Shown here: piece by piece, positions 8,390 to 16,654 of the stretch
Numbering within the stretch: the first letter of the stretch is position 1
Layout of the letters: each line of letters begins with the position of its first letter
Assembly: GCA_015075635.1 (NCBI GenBank)
Contig: JABTUA010000002.1
Location: 1,302,001 to 1,366,000, forward strand
Length of the DNA stretch: 64,000 nt
Direction of reading: 5' to 3'
From: Polyangiaceae bacterium
Lineage (GTDB): Bacteria > Myxococcota_A > Polyangia > Polyangiales > Polyangiaceae
Notes under the pieces: generated by a model
Databases searched by the model: none
Seen by the model: only the letters and a program-made list of their open reading frames with translations
Told to the model about the DNA's origin: nothing
Program-made: the position numbers and the translations under genes

Positions 8390-10233
8390 GCGTCGAGAGC
8401 GCGAAGAGCGCGGCCGACGACGAGGCGGCCGAGCAACGCACCGAAGATCTGCTCAAGGCCTTCCACGAGGAGAGCGCGCTCGGAAAGATCTACGACCGGC
8501 GGCTGATCGCCCGGCTCTGGCCGTATCTCCGGCCGCACAAGCGGCTGCTCGGCTTCGCCCTGGCCGGCGTGCTCGTCACGGCGGCGACCTCCCTGGTCCG
8601 GCCCCTGGTCATGCTGCACGCCATCGACAAAGGCGTGCTCGCCGGGGACCCCGCCGTGCTGATGCGCTCGGGGCTCGTCTTGCTCGGCGTGGTGGTCTTC
8701 GAGCAGGTGCTGAACTACGTGCAGGTCTACACGACGCAGGTGCTCGGCGCGCGCGCCACGTCCGACCTGCGCCGCGACATCTTCGCCTTCCTGCACCAGC
8801 TGCGCATCGGCTTCTTCGACCGCCAGCCGGTCGGGCGCCTGGTCACCCGTGTCACCAACGACGTGGACGCGATCCTGGAGCTGTTCGCGTCCGGGGCGCT
8901 GAGCGCCGCGGGGGACCTGCTGCGCCTGCTGGGCATCGTCGTCCTGATGGTGATGCTGGACTGGCAGCTCTCGCTCATCACCTTCGCTGCCACGCCGCTG
9001 GTGCTGCTCCTGATGGTGGCCGTGCGCGGGCGCATGCGCGAGGCCTTCCGAGAGATCCGCGCGAAGACCGCGCGGATGAACGCCACCATGAACGAGCAGG
9101 TGGCGGGCATGGGCGTGGTGCAGGCCTACCGGCGCGAGGATCGGGCGGCGGAGGAGTTCGACTCCATCAACCGCGCCTATCGTGACGCCAACATCGCCAG
9201 CATCAAATTCGAGTCGATGCAGGACGCGGCCATCGAGATGCTGACGGCGGTGTGCCTGGCATCCATCGTGGTCGCTTTCGGCTACCACCGCGTGAGCTTC
9301 GGCACCGTGGTCGCGTTCAACGCCTACGTGGTGCAGTTCTTCGAGCCCATCAGCATGCTGGCGATGCGCTTCACGCTGCTCCAGAGCGCGATGGCGGGCG
9401 CGGAGCGCATCTTCGGCCTGCTCGACGGCACCGACCCCGCGGAGCGCGACGCCCCGCCCAAGCCGGCCGAGCCGACCGGAGACCGGGAGCTCGCCCTGGA
9501 GCTCGACCGCGTCACCTTCGCGTACAAGCCCGGCGTTCCCGTGCTCAGGGACGTGAGCTTCGCGGCAAAGCGCGGCGAGAAGCTGGCCCTGGTCGGGCCG
9601 ACCGGCGCCGGCAAGAGCACGGTGACCCAGCTTCTGCTCCGGCTCTACGAGGTCGAGTCCGGAACGGTGCGGGTGAACGGCGACGACGTGGCGGGGCTCG
9701 CCCGCGCCGAGCTGCGGCGGCGCTTCGCCGTGGTTCCGCAGGACGTTTACCTGTTCCCGGGCACCGTGTGCAGCAACATCGCAGCCGGCGAGACACCCGA
9801 TCGCGAGCGTGTGCGCCAGGCGCTCGAACGCCTGGGCGCGCTCGATCTGTTCGAGCGGCGTCCGCAGGGCATCGACTGTCCGGTGAACGAGCACGGCGCC
9901 AACTTCAGCGCCGGGGAGCGCCAGCTCATCGCGTTCGCGCGGGCCTTGTACCGTGACGCGCCGATTCTGATCTTGGACGAGGCCACCGCCAACATCGACA
10001 GTGACACGGAGGCTCGCATCCAACGCGCGCTGGAGGAGCTGATGCGTGATCGCACGGCCGTGGTAATCGCCCACCGGCTCTCGACGATCCGCCGCGCCGA
10101 TCGCATCGTCGTATTCCACAAAGGGCGGGTGGTCGAGCAAGGGAACCACGCAGAGTTGCTCGAGCTCGGTGGCCTGTACGCGAAGCTCCACGAGCTTCAG
10201 TTCGCGCGTCGCGCGCCGAATGCAGCCGAGTGA
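8386..10233 (+). CDS. ABC exporter half-transporter, catalytic-site subunit (MdlB-like)
   Basis: This start overlaps the stop of the partner gene (ATGA). The 615-residue protein has a cytoplasmic N-terminal extension of about 45 residues, a six-helix membrane domain and a nucleotide-binding domain with Walker A GPTGAGKST (about 404), a degenerate signature FSAGERQ (about 507) and a complete Walker B with Glu (LILDEATANID, about 531). The pairing is complementary: the partner has a canonical signature but lacks Glu, while this subunit has Glu but a weak signature. One consensus and one degenerate ATP site are therefore predicted, as in TM287/288-type exporters. Inner membrane; cargo unknown. 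Confidence 0.9.
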   Translation: MSVESAKSAADDEAAEQRTEDLLKAFHEESALGKIYDRRLIARLWPYLRPHKRLLGFALAGVLVTAATSLVRPLVMLHAIDKGVLAGDPAVLMRSGLVLLGVVVFEQVLNYVQVYTTQVLGARATSDLRRDIFAFLHQLRIGFFDRQPVGRLVTRVTNDVDAILELFASGALSAAGDLLRLLGIVVLMVMLDWQLSLITFAATPLVLLLMVAVRGRMREAFREIRAKTARMNATMNEQVAGMGVVQAYRREDRAAEEFDSINRAYRDANIASIKFESMQDAAIEMLTAVCLASIVVAFGYHRVSFGTVVAFNAYVVQFFEPISMLAMRFTLLQSAMAGAERIFGLLDGTDPAERDAPPKPAEPTGDRELALELDRVTFAYKPGVPVLRDVSFAAKRGEKLALVGPTGAGKSTVTQLLLRLYEVESGTVRVNGDDVAGLARAELRRRFAVVPQDVYLFPGTVCSNIAAGETPDRERVRQALERLGALDLFERRPQGIDCPVNEHGANFSAGERQLIAFARALYRDAPILILDEATANIDSDTEARIQRALEELMRDRTAVVIAHRLSTIRRADRIVVFHKGRVVEQGNHAELLELGGLYAKLHELQFARRAPNAAE

Positions 10234-10311
10234 GCCCGACTGGCCCCGGGCGGGACACCCCGATTTTGCGCAAATTGTGCGACATTCGGCTGACTTCGTT
10301 CAGAGGACCAG

Positions 10312-10317
10312 TATATC
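10312..10317 (+). promoter_or_regulatory. Possible -10 box (TATATC) before the 10.4-kb gene
   Basis: TATATC lies in an unusually AT-rich patch of the 212-bp gap, with CTGACT about 16 bases upstream as a weak -35. It would give a leader of about 120 bases. The same gap holds an 8-bp palindrome TTGCGCAA at 10266-10273. Confidence 0.3.
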
Positions 10318-10344
10318 CACTGAGAGATTTGCGCGCGCGCTCCG

Positions 10345-10377
10345 GCGCGAGCTGAGCGATGTCATGCGAGCTCGCGC
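10345..10377 (+). promoter_or_regulatory. Stem-loop in the 5' leader of the outer-membrane-type protein
   Basis: GCGCGAGCT (10345-10353) and AGCTCGCGC (10369-10377) form a perfect 9-bp stem with a 15-base loop, about 70 bases before the start codon and after the putative promoter. It is not followed by a T-run, so it is not an obvious terminator. A leader structure affecting mRNA stability or translation is inferred. Confidence 0.35.
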
Positions 10378-10445
10378 GGGGCCTCCGAAGCACCGCGGAA
10401 GCGTGCGAAATGAAGGACAGCGACGTACAGGAGGTACTTCGAATC

Positions 10446-11474
10446 ATGAGGGCTGCATTCGCTTTCGCATTGCTGACGGGAGTCACCGCAACGTCCGTGG
10501 CCGGAGCCCAGGACGCCCCTGCCGAGGGCGCGCCCGCGACCGCAGAAGCAGCAGCTCCCGCGGAGCCCGCGCCTGCGGCGGCCGAAGCCGCTGCGCCTGC
10601 GGCGGAGGCCAAGCCGAAGAAGCCCCCCTACTCGCTGCCCTGGCAGCTCCGGCCGGTAGCGCCCGGGAACGTCGTGCGCTCGGACACGTCCCTCCTCATG
10701 GTCAAGCCGAAGGGAGCAGACTCGGGCAGCACGACCATCGCCACGTCGTTGCTGTTCTCGTACAAGGTCATGGACGATCTCGCGCCGCTGGTGCGGCTCG
10801 GTTACGTGAGCTACTCGCCGCCCGAGCCCAACGCGGCCGCCGGCGGCGGCTCGGCGTTCCTGAACCCGGTGCTCGGCGCCCTCTACGGCATGGCTCTCGG
10901 CCCCGAGCTGAAGCTGGGGCTGTTCCTGGGCCTGGCGCTACCGCTGGGCTCGAACGGCGGCGACGATCCGAAGCCGGAGAAGGCCGCGGCCCTCGGCGCC
11001 GGCATGGCCGCGCGCCGTTACATGGACAACGCCATGTTCGCCGTGAACTTCATGACGCCCTTCCCTGGCGTCGGCCTGGCGTACGTGTCCGGCGGGCTCA
11101 CCGTGCAGGCGGAGGCCACGGTGCTGTTCCTTCAGCGTGTGAAGGGCAAGGACGTCGAGAAGGACAGCTCCAAGACCAACCTGACGACGGGCCTCCACGC
11201 CGGCTACTTCTTCATCCCGATGCTGTCGCTGGGCGCGGAGCTGAACTACCAGCGCTGGCTCTCGACGCCCAAGGCTCCGCCGGTCGAGGCGAACAGCGCG
11301 CTGCGCGACAACCTCTCCTTCGCCATCGGCCCGCGCTTGCACATCAAGGCCGGCGAGAGCCTGTGGATCCGCCCGGGCATCGCCTACGCGACCTTCCTGG
11401 ACAAGCCCATGCGAGACTCGGACACCATCGACTCGAACCACATCATCCAGATCGACGTGCCGGTCGCGTTCTGA
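10446..11474 (+). CDS. Predicted outer-membrane beta-barrel protein, unknown function
   Basis: The ATG at 10446 was chosen because AGGAGGT lies 10 bases upstream and a signal peptide (MRAAFAFALLTG...SVAGA) begins there. The mature 342-residue precursor first has an Ala/Pro/Glu-rich linker (about residues 25-65), then about 270 residues of alternating, Gly/Tyr/Leu-rich sequence (for example LVRLGYVSY, LKLGLFLGLAL, GPRLHIKAGESLWIRPG) ending in a terminal pattern IQIDVPVAF with aromatic Phe last. This resembles a barrel assembled in the outer membrane. No specific family is recognised. It converges on a lipoprotein gene only 2 bp away. Confidence 0.7.
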   Translation: MRAAFAFALLTGVTATSVAGAQDAPAEGAPATAEAAAPAEPAPAAAEAAAPAAEAKPKKPPYSLPWQLRPVAPGNVVRSDTSLLMVKPKGADSGSTTIATSLLFSYKVMDDLAPLVRLGYVSYSPPEPNAAAGGGSAFLNPVLGALYGMALGPELKLGLFLGLALPLGSNGGDDPKPEKAAALGAGMAARRYMDNAMFAVNFMTPFPGVGLAYVSGGLTVQAEATVLFLQRVKGKDVEKDSSKTNLTTGLHAGYFFIPMLSLGAELNYQRWLSTPKAPPVEANSALRDNLSFAIGPRLHIKAGESLWIRPGIAYATFLDKPMRDSDTIDSNHIIQIDVPVAF

Positions 11475-11476
11475 CG

Positions 11477-12628
11477 TCAACCGGGCAAGCAGCAGATCGT
11501 GACCGCGTCCTGCTGGACCTCGCCGCCCGGTGTCGGCGTGCCGTAGGTGGTGCAGCTCGGGGCCGCGGAAGTGAACTTCGCCGACTGCACGTTCGAGCCA
11601 GCGAACGGGGCGGCGCAGTTCATCGGCACCGGTGCCGGGTTGCCGAGCGGGCTCGCGCAGTTCTGCGCGGAGTAGGGCTGCAGCGACCCGCAGCTCGGCG
11701 CCAGGCAGCCGCAGGTGTTCGAGCAGGTCCGCTGGTCCAGCGTCTCCCAGGTCGCGATCTTCTGGGAATACGCTCCCGAGCAGCTGTTGTCTCCGTCCTT
11801 GTAGATGCACACCCGCCCCGTGGTCGGGGAGCCGGGATGGGGGACGCAGGTCTCGGAGGAGCACGAGCTCGTCGAGGCCGGCGCGCAGCCGCGGATGGTC
11901 CTGGTCCAGTCGATGTTGTCCAGGTTGGTGAGCGTCGAAGGTGTGCAGCTCTTGTTCACGTCGGCCTTGATCTGAGCGTGGGTCACGCCGGAGCAGAGGG
12001 ACGCCCCAGCGGCGACGCACGCGCCACTGGCGAGGCTGACCGTGGTGCACGCCGTACCGCCGCAGCAGGCAGCGCCGCTACAGGTGCCGGCCACGTAAGC
12101 GTCGATGCGTATGTTCGAGCAGGCGACGCCCGAGGCGTCGCAGGAGCATCCGCACTGCGCGGCGGGCGGAGTGCCCGACAGCTGGTCGTGCGCGAAGAGG
12201 ACCTCCGACGGGTAAGCGCCGCTGCAGGTCGCCGCCGTCTTCGCCGCCGCGTCGATGATGGCGATGGGACCGCTCCAACCGCCCGGCACGGCTGGCGCGC
12301 ACACGCCCCCGCCGCACGCGGGCAGGCCGCCGGTTCCTCCGGTCGCGCCGCCGGTTCCTCCGGTCGCGCCGCCGGTTCCTCCGGTCGCGCCGCCGGTTCC
12401 TCCGGTCGCGCCGCCGGTTCCTCCAATCACGCCGCCGGCGCCCGCGGTCACGCCGCCGCTGCCGCCCGTGGCTCCGCCCGCGCCGCCGGTCGTGCCGCCC
12501 CCGCCGCTCTCGCCACCCGAGCCCGCCGCGCCCCCGGTCCCCGACTTGCTGGCGAATTCCTCGCCCCCGCAACCGGCTGCCACCCACAGCGCCACCGCCG
12601 ACACCACCGCCGCACTGCCGAGCCTCAT
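11477..12628 (-). CDS. Cys-rich lipoprotein with GGATGGT repeat linker
   Basis: The 383-residue precursor has a signal peptide with lipobox VAAGC, a Gly/Ala/Thr linker of about 80 residues containing heptad-length repeats GGATGGT, and a C-terminal region of about 270 residues rich in Cys (pairs such as CGCSC, CCGG, CGCL, ICC), suggesting many disulfides outside the cytoplasm. The ATG at 12628 has a TAGAAT hexamer 6 bases upstream. No enzyme signature is visible. The linker probably holds the Cys-rich domain away from the membrane; repeat number may vary between strains. Function unknown. Confidence 0.7.
   Translation of the reverse strand: MRLGSAAVVSAVALWVAAGCGGEEFASKSGTGGAAGSGGESGGGGTTGGAGGATGGSGGVTAGAGGVIGGTGGATGGTGGATGGTGGATGGTGGATGGTGGLPACGGGVCAPAVPGGWSGPIAIIDAAAKTAATCSGAYPSEVLFAHDQLSGTPPAAQCGCSCDASGVACSNIRIDAYVAGTCSGAACCGGTACTTVSLASGACVAAGASLCSGVTHAQIKADVNKSCTPSTLTNLDNIDWTRTIRGCAPASTSSCSSETCVPHPGSPTTGRVCIYKDGDNSCSGAYSQKIATWETLDQRTCSNTCGCLAPSCGSLQPYSAQNCASPLGNPAPVPMNCAAPFAGSNVQSAKFTSAAPSCTTYGTPTPGGEVQQDAVTICCLPG
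12330..12434. repeat. 21-bp tandem repeat inside lipoprotein gene (5 copies)
   Basis: Units starting CCGGTTCCTCC recur at 12330, 12351, 12372, 12393 and 12414; four are perfect and the fifth diverges at its end. Each encodes seven residues (GGATGGT on the minus strand), so copy-number change keeps the reading frame. Confidence 0.9.
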
Positions 12629-12634
12629 CCCACG

Positions 12635-12640
12635 ATTCTA
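12635..12640 (-). promoter_or_regulatory. Putative -10 hexamer (TAGAAT), leaderless spacing
   Basis: TAGAAT on the minus strand is 6 bases from the ATG at 12628. It is among the best matches to TANNNT in the window. Confidence 0.5.
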
Positions 12641-12660
12641 GCCCGGGGCTGTGGTAGCGT

Positions 12661-12677
12661 CCCGCGGCTTTCGCGGG
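12661..12677 (+). promoter_or_regulatory. Short hairpin upstream of the liv operon
   Basis: CCCGCG-GCTTT-CGCGGG is a perfect 6-bp inverted repeat just before the ribosome binding site of the substrate-binding protein gene, downstream of a TAGCGT hexamer (12655-12660). It could be part of the leader or an operator. There is no T-run. Confidence 0.3.
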
Positions 12678-12700
12678 CTCCGCCCGCCTGGAGGGAGCAC

Positions 12701-13870
12701 ATGCGTCTCGGTCGTCGCAGTCTGTTCATCGCCGCCACGGCACTGGCTCTATACGGGGTGTCCGCTTGCAAGGGCGGCTCGGCCGCCGGCGGCGGCAGCT
12801 CGAGCGGAGGGGGCAGCGAGCTCGTGGTCGGCCACTACGCCTCCATGACCGGCAGCACGGCCCACTTCGGCCAGGACACCGACAAGGCGGTGCGGCTCGC
12901 GATCGACGAGGCCAACGCAGCTGGCGGCGTCCTCGGCAAGAAGCTCAAGGTCGTGACGCTGGACACCCGCGGCGACTCGGCCGAAGCGGCGAACGCGGTG
13001 ACGCGGCTGATCGACGTCGAGAAGAGCGTGGCCATCCTGGGCGAGGTCGCGTCGAGCCTGTCGCTGTCGGGCGGACGCGTGGCGCAGCGGCGCAAGATCC
13101 CGATGGTCTCGCCCTCGTCCACGAATCCGAAGGTCACCGAGGTCGGCGACTTCATCTTCCGCGTCTGCTTCCTGGATCCCTTCCAGGGCAAGGTGATGGC
13201 GAAGTTCGCCAAGGAGACGCTCAAGGTCGAGAAGGTCGCGATCTTGAAGGACGTCAAGAACGACTACTCGATCGGCCTCTCGGACGCGTTCAAGGAGTCG
13301 TTCGAGAAGATGGGCGGCAAGATCGTCGCAGAGCAGTCTTACGGCCAGGGCGACACGGACTTCTCCGCGCAGCTCACGGCGATCAAGGGCACCGAGGCGC
13401 AGGCCATCTTCGTGCCCGGCTACTACGCCGAGGTCGGCTCCATCGCACGCACGGCAGAGCGCTTGGGAGTGAAGCTGCCGCTGCTCGGCGGCGACGGCTG
13501 GGACGCGCCGGACCTATTCAAGATCGGCGGCGACGCCATCAACGGCTCGTACTTCTCCAATCACTTCGCCCCCGACGCCGCCACGCCCAAGGCCCAGAAG
13601 TTCGTGGCCGATTTCAAGGCCAAATACAACGTCGAGCCGACCGGGCTCGGCGCGCTCGGCTACGACGCCGCGGCGGTGCTCGTGGACGCCATCAAGCGCG
13701 CTGGCAAGACCGACAGCGACGCGCTACGCGCCGCGCTTGCCGACACCAAGAACTTCGAAGGCGTCACCGGCGCGATCACCATCGACCCGCAGCGCAACGC
13801 GCAGAAGAGCGCCGTGGTGCTGAAGATCGAGGGCGGCAAGGCCAAGTTCGCCGCCACCGTCCAGCCGTGA
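12701..13870 (+). CDS. livK: Branched-chain amino acid ABC transporter substrate-binding lipoprotein
   Basis: The ATG at 12701 follows GGAGGGAG and opens a lipoprotein signal (lipobox VSAC, Cys about residue 23), then a Gly/Ser linker. The remainder of the 389-residue precursor is a periplasmic-binding type I fold of the Leu/Ile/Val family: VVGHYASMTGSTAHFGQDT, AIDEANAAGGVLGKKL, the VSPSSTNPKVTE block, GLGALGYDAAAVLVDAI. It would capture branched-chain amino acids or related amides outside the inner membrane. It is the first gene of five overlapping liv genes. The exact ligand cannot be read from sequence. Confidence 0.92.
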   Translation: MRLGRRSLFIAATALALYGVSACKGGSAAGGGSSSGGGSELVVGHYASMTGSTAHFGQDTDKAVRLAIDEANAAGGVLGKKLKVVTLDTRGDSAEAANAVTRLIDVEKSVAILGEVASSLSLSGGRVAQRRKIPMVSPSSTNPKVTEVGDFIFRVCFLDPFQGKVMAKFAKETLKVEKVAILKDVKNDYSIGLSDAFKESFEKMGGKIVAEQSYGQGDTDFSAQLTAIKGTEAQAIFVPGYYAEVGSIARTAERLGVKLPLLGGDGWDAPDLFKIGGDAINGSYFSNHFAPDAATPKAQKFVADFKAKYNVEPTGLGALGYDAAAVLVDAIKRAGKTDSDALRAALADTKNFEGVTGAITIDPQRNAQKSAVVLKIEGGKAKFAATVQP

Positions 13871-14784
13871 GCGAGTTTTTCCAGCAGATCATCAACGGGC
13901 TCTCGCTCGGGTCCATCTACGCCCTGATCGCTCTGGGCTACACGATGGTCTACGGCATCCTGAAGCTGATCAACTTCGCGCACAGCGAGGTCTTCATGGT
14001 CGGCGCTTATACCGGCTTCTACACCGCCGGCTCGCTGGGCATCGAGAAGCTCGAGCAGAGCGGCGCGGCATTCCCCATCTACCTGGCGCTGATCGTGCTC
14101 GTGGCGGCCATGGCTGCGTCGGCGCTCTTGGGCGTCACCATCGAACGGCTGGCTTACCGCCCGGTGCGCTCGGCGCCGCGCCTGACCCCGCTGATCACCG
14201 CCATCGGTGTCAGCCTCTTGCTGCAGAACCTCGGCATGCTGGTGTTCTCGCCGAACCCCCGCCGCTATCCGCCAATAATCAAGGAGGTTCGGTTCGAGGT
14301 CGGCGGGGTGATCCTGACCAACATCAAGCTGACCATCTTCTTGGTGACCATGGTGCTGATGCTCGGGCTCTGGTACCTGGTGCAGCGCACCTGGACGGGC
14401 CGCGCGATGCGAGCGGTCAGCGTCAACCTGGACGCTGCCAAGCTGATGGGCATCGACACCAACCGCACCATCAGCGCGACCTTCGCCATCGGCTCGGCCC
14501 TGGCCGCGGCCGGCGGCATCCTGTTCGGCCTCGATCAGATCACCATCAACCCGCTGATGGGCACGCTGACGGGCTTGAAGGCGTTCGTGGCCGCGGTGCT
14601 GGGCGGCATCGGCAACATCCCCGGAGCGGTGGTCGGAGGGCTCCTGATCGGGATGGCCGAGCAGCTGGTGGCCGGCTACGTCAGCCCCGACTACCGCGAC
14701 GCGATCACGTTCGTGATCCTGATCGTCATCCTGATCCTGCGCCCCGAGGGCATCCTGGGCGTGGTGCGGCAGGAGAAGGTGTGA
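13867..14784 (+). CDS. livH: Branched-chain amino acid ABC transporter permease LivH
   Basis: The GTG at 13867 overlaps the livK stop (GTGA). The 305-residue protein is highly hydrophobic, with about eight membrane segments and the LivH pattern: NGLSLGSIYALIALGYTMVYG at the N-terminus, INFAHSEVFM, and the late conserved block GLKAFVAAVLGGIGNIPGAVVGG that contacts the ATPase. It forms the inner-membrane channel together with LivM. Coupled translation and gene order are canonical for the family. Confidence 0.93.
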   Translation: MSEFFQQIINGLSLGSIYALIALGYTMVYGILKLINFAHSEVFMVGAYTGFYTAGSLGIEKLEQSGAAFPIYLALIVLVAAMAASALLGVTIERLAYRPVRSAPRLTPLITAIGVSLLLQNLGMLVFSPNPRRYPPIIKEVRFEVGGVILTNIKLTIFLVTMVLMLGLWYLVQRTWTGRAMRAVSVNLDAAKLMGIDTNRTISATFAIGSALAAAGGILFGLDQITINPLMGTLTGLKAFVAAVLGGIGNIPGAVVGGLLIGMAEQLVAGYVSPDYRDAITFVILIVILILRPEGILGVVRQEKV

Positions 14785-15791
14785 TGCAGGAGCTCGGTCC
14801 GCGACAGTGGCTGATCCGCGTCGCCGTCTCGACGGCGGTGGTCGGCGCCATCTACGGCATCGGGCTGGGCGTGCAGGCCGGTCTCATCGAATACGTGCAG
14901 CGCATCGTGCTCCTGTGCGGCATCAACATCATCCTGGCCGTCGGACTGAACTTGATCAACGGCACGACGGGGCAGTTCTCCATCGGCCACGCCGGCTTCA
15001 TGGCCGTCGGCGCGTACGCCACGGCCTTCGTCGGCGTGAAGCTCGCGCCCGGCGTCACCTCGGCGCTCGGCGCGGGCGCCCTGGCCGACGCCGTCGTGTT
15101 CAACCTGGCCCTGGTGGTCGGCGCGTTCTGCGCCGGCGTCGCGGGGCTCGCGGTGGGTGTGCCGAGCCTGCGCCTGAAGGGCGACTACCTGGCCATCGTC
15201 ACCCTGGGCTTCGGCGAGATCATCCGCTTGCTCTTCAACAACACCAAGGCCCTGGGCGCGGCAACCGGCTACTTCGGCGACGACCCCGCCGGGCTGCCGC
15301 CGTACACGAGCTTCTTCTGGGTCTTCCTCTGGGTGGTCGTCGTCATCCTGATCGTGCGCAACATCACCTTCAGTCAGACCGGTCGCTCGCTGATCGCCAT
15401 TCGCGAGGACGAGATCGCGGCGGAAGCCATGGCGACGCCGACCACCCGGCTCAAGGTGACGGCCTTCACCATCAGCGCCGCCACCGCGGGCATCGCCGGC
15501 GGCCTGTTCGCTCACATGCAGAGCGGCATCCGGCCGGAGGACTTCAAGTTCGAGAAGTCCATCGACATGATCGTGATGATCATCATCGGCGGCCTGGGCT
15601 CGATATCCGGCGCCGTCATCGGCGGCATCTTCCTGGCGGTGACGCTCGAGCTGATGCGCGACCTGCAAGAGTACCGGCTGGTGCTCTACGCGCTCTTGCT
15701 CATCGTGATCATGATCGTGCGCCCGCAGGGGCTCCTGGGTACGCGCGAGCTGTCGCTCTCGCTGCTGCGCAAGAAGGCGGGTGCCAAGTGA
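14784..15791 (+). CDS. livM: Branched-chain amino acid ABC transporter permease LivM
   Basis: The ATG at 14784 shares its A with the livH TGA (TGATG). The 335-residue product has about ten membrane segments and LivM hallmarks: GLNLINGTTGQFSIGHAGFM, GDYLAIVTLGFGEIIRLL, RSLIAIREDEIAAEAM and a late Gly-rich coupling block (IIGGLGSISGAVIGG). It pairs with LivH in the inner membrane. The stop overlaps the livG start. Confidence 0.93.
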   Translation: MQELGPRQWLIRVAVSTAVVGAIYGIGLGVQAGLIEYVQRIVLLCGINIILAVGLNLINGTTGQFSIGHAGFMAVGAYATAFVGVKLAPGVTSALGAGALADAVVFNLALVVGAFCAGVAGLAVGVPSLRLKGDYLAIVTLGFGEIIRLLFNNTKALGAATGYFGDDPAGLPPYTSFFWVFLWVVVVILIVRNITFSQTGRSLIAIREDEIAAEAMATPTTRLKVTAFTISAATAGIAGGLFAHMQSGIRPEDFKFEKSIDMIVMIIIGGLGSISGAVIGGIFLAVTLELMRDLQEYRLVLYALLLIVIMIVRPQGLLGTRELSLSLLRKKAGAK

Positions 15792-16654
15792 CGCGCCTCG
15801 TGGCACCCGGCGGGGTGAGCGTGCTCGCCCTCGACCGGGTCGAGAAGATCTTCGGCGGCCTGCGCGCCATCGCCGGCGTCAGCTTCGCGGTGGAAAAATC
15901 GCAGATCTTCGGGCTCATCGGCCCGAACGGCGCCGGCAAGACCACCATCTTCAACGTCGTGACGGGCGTCTACCGGCCGGACGGCGGGCGCGTCACGTTC
16001 GACGGCGAGGACATCAGCGGTTGGCCCCCTGCCAAGGTCGCCGCCCGCGGCATCGCGCGCACCTTCCAGAACATCCGGATCTTCCGCTCGATGACGGTGG
16101 AGCAGAACGTCATGGTGGCGGGCTTCCGCATCCACAAGGCGGGCCTCCTCTCCGCGGTGCTGCGCGGCAGGCGCTACATGGACGACGAGCGCGAGTTCCG
16201 GCGCCGCGCGGCGGAGCTGCTCCAGATCTTCAAGCTCGAGGACCTGGCGAGCGAGCCCGCGGACAGCCTGCCGTATGGCTCGCAGCGCCGGCTGGAGATC
16301 GCGCGAGCGCTGATGCTCTCGCCCAAGCTGCTCTTGCTCGACGAGCCCGCCGCCGGCATGAACAGCCAGGAGGCGCTGGAGCTCGAGAAGCAGATCCGCT
16401 TCCTGCGCGACGAGCTGGGGCTGACCGTGGTGCTGGTCGAGCACAACATGAGCGTGGTCATGGCGGTGTGTGAGCAGATCCACGTGGTGGACCACGGCGA
16501 GACCATCGCCGAGGGGCCGCCGGCGGAGATCAAGGAGCATCCGAAGGTGCTCGCGGCCTACCTGGGCGAGGAGAGCCCCGAGCAGGCGGTGCGCGATCTC
16601 GAGGCGGTGAGCAGCCCGCGCCACGCAAAGCCCGAGGAGCCTGCGGATGGCTGA
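15788..16654 (+). CDS. livG: Branched-chain amino acid ABC transporter ATPase LivG
   Basis: The GTG at 15788 overlaps the livM stop. The 288-residue ATPase shows Walker A GPNGAGKTT, Q-loop FQNIRIF, a signature region SLPYGSQRRLEIARAL (LPYG in place of LSGG, usual for LivG), Walker B LLLLDEPAAGM and H-loop VLVEHNM. The first nine residues before the ATPase fold are family-atypical and a later start is possible. A C-terminal tail of about 35 residues rich in Glu/Pro extends beyond the fold and overlaps livF by 8 bp. It works as a heterodimer with LivF. Confidence 0.93.
   Translation: MTRLVAPGGVSVLALDRVEKIFGGLRAIAGVSFAVEKSQIFGLIGPNGAGKTTIFNVVTGVYRPDGGRVTFDGEDISGWPPAKVAARGIARTFQNIRIFRSMTVEQNVMVAGFRIHKAGLLSAVLRGRRYMDDEREFRRRAAELLQIFKLEDLASEPADSLPYGSQRRLEIARALMLSPKLLLLDEPAAGMNSQEALELEKQIRFLRDELGLTVVLVEHNMSVVMAVCEQIHVVDHGETIAEGPPAEIKEHPKVLAAYLGEESPEQAVRDLEAVSSPRHAKPEEPADG

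Noticed and set aside
8215-10191. 658-codon minus-strand frame
   Set aside because: Mirror of the second ABC half-transporter, which has full motifs; no ribosome binding site or family match.
12330-12434. Evenly spaced repeats resembling a CRISPR array
   Set aside because: The 21-bp units are contiguous with no spacers, stay in frame inside a lipoprotein gene and have no cas genes nearby. The same holds for 51030-51113 and 62796-62879.
10169-12700. N-terminal extension of the livK frame
   Set aside because: Covers other genes; the lipoprotein signal and GGAGGGAG site place the start at 12701.
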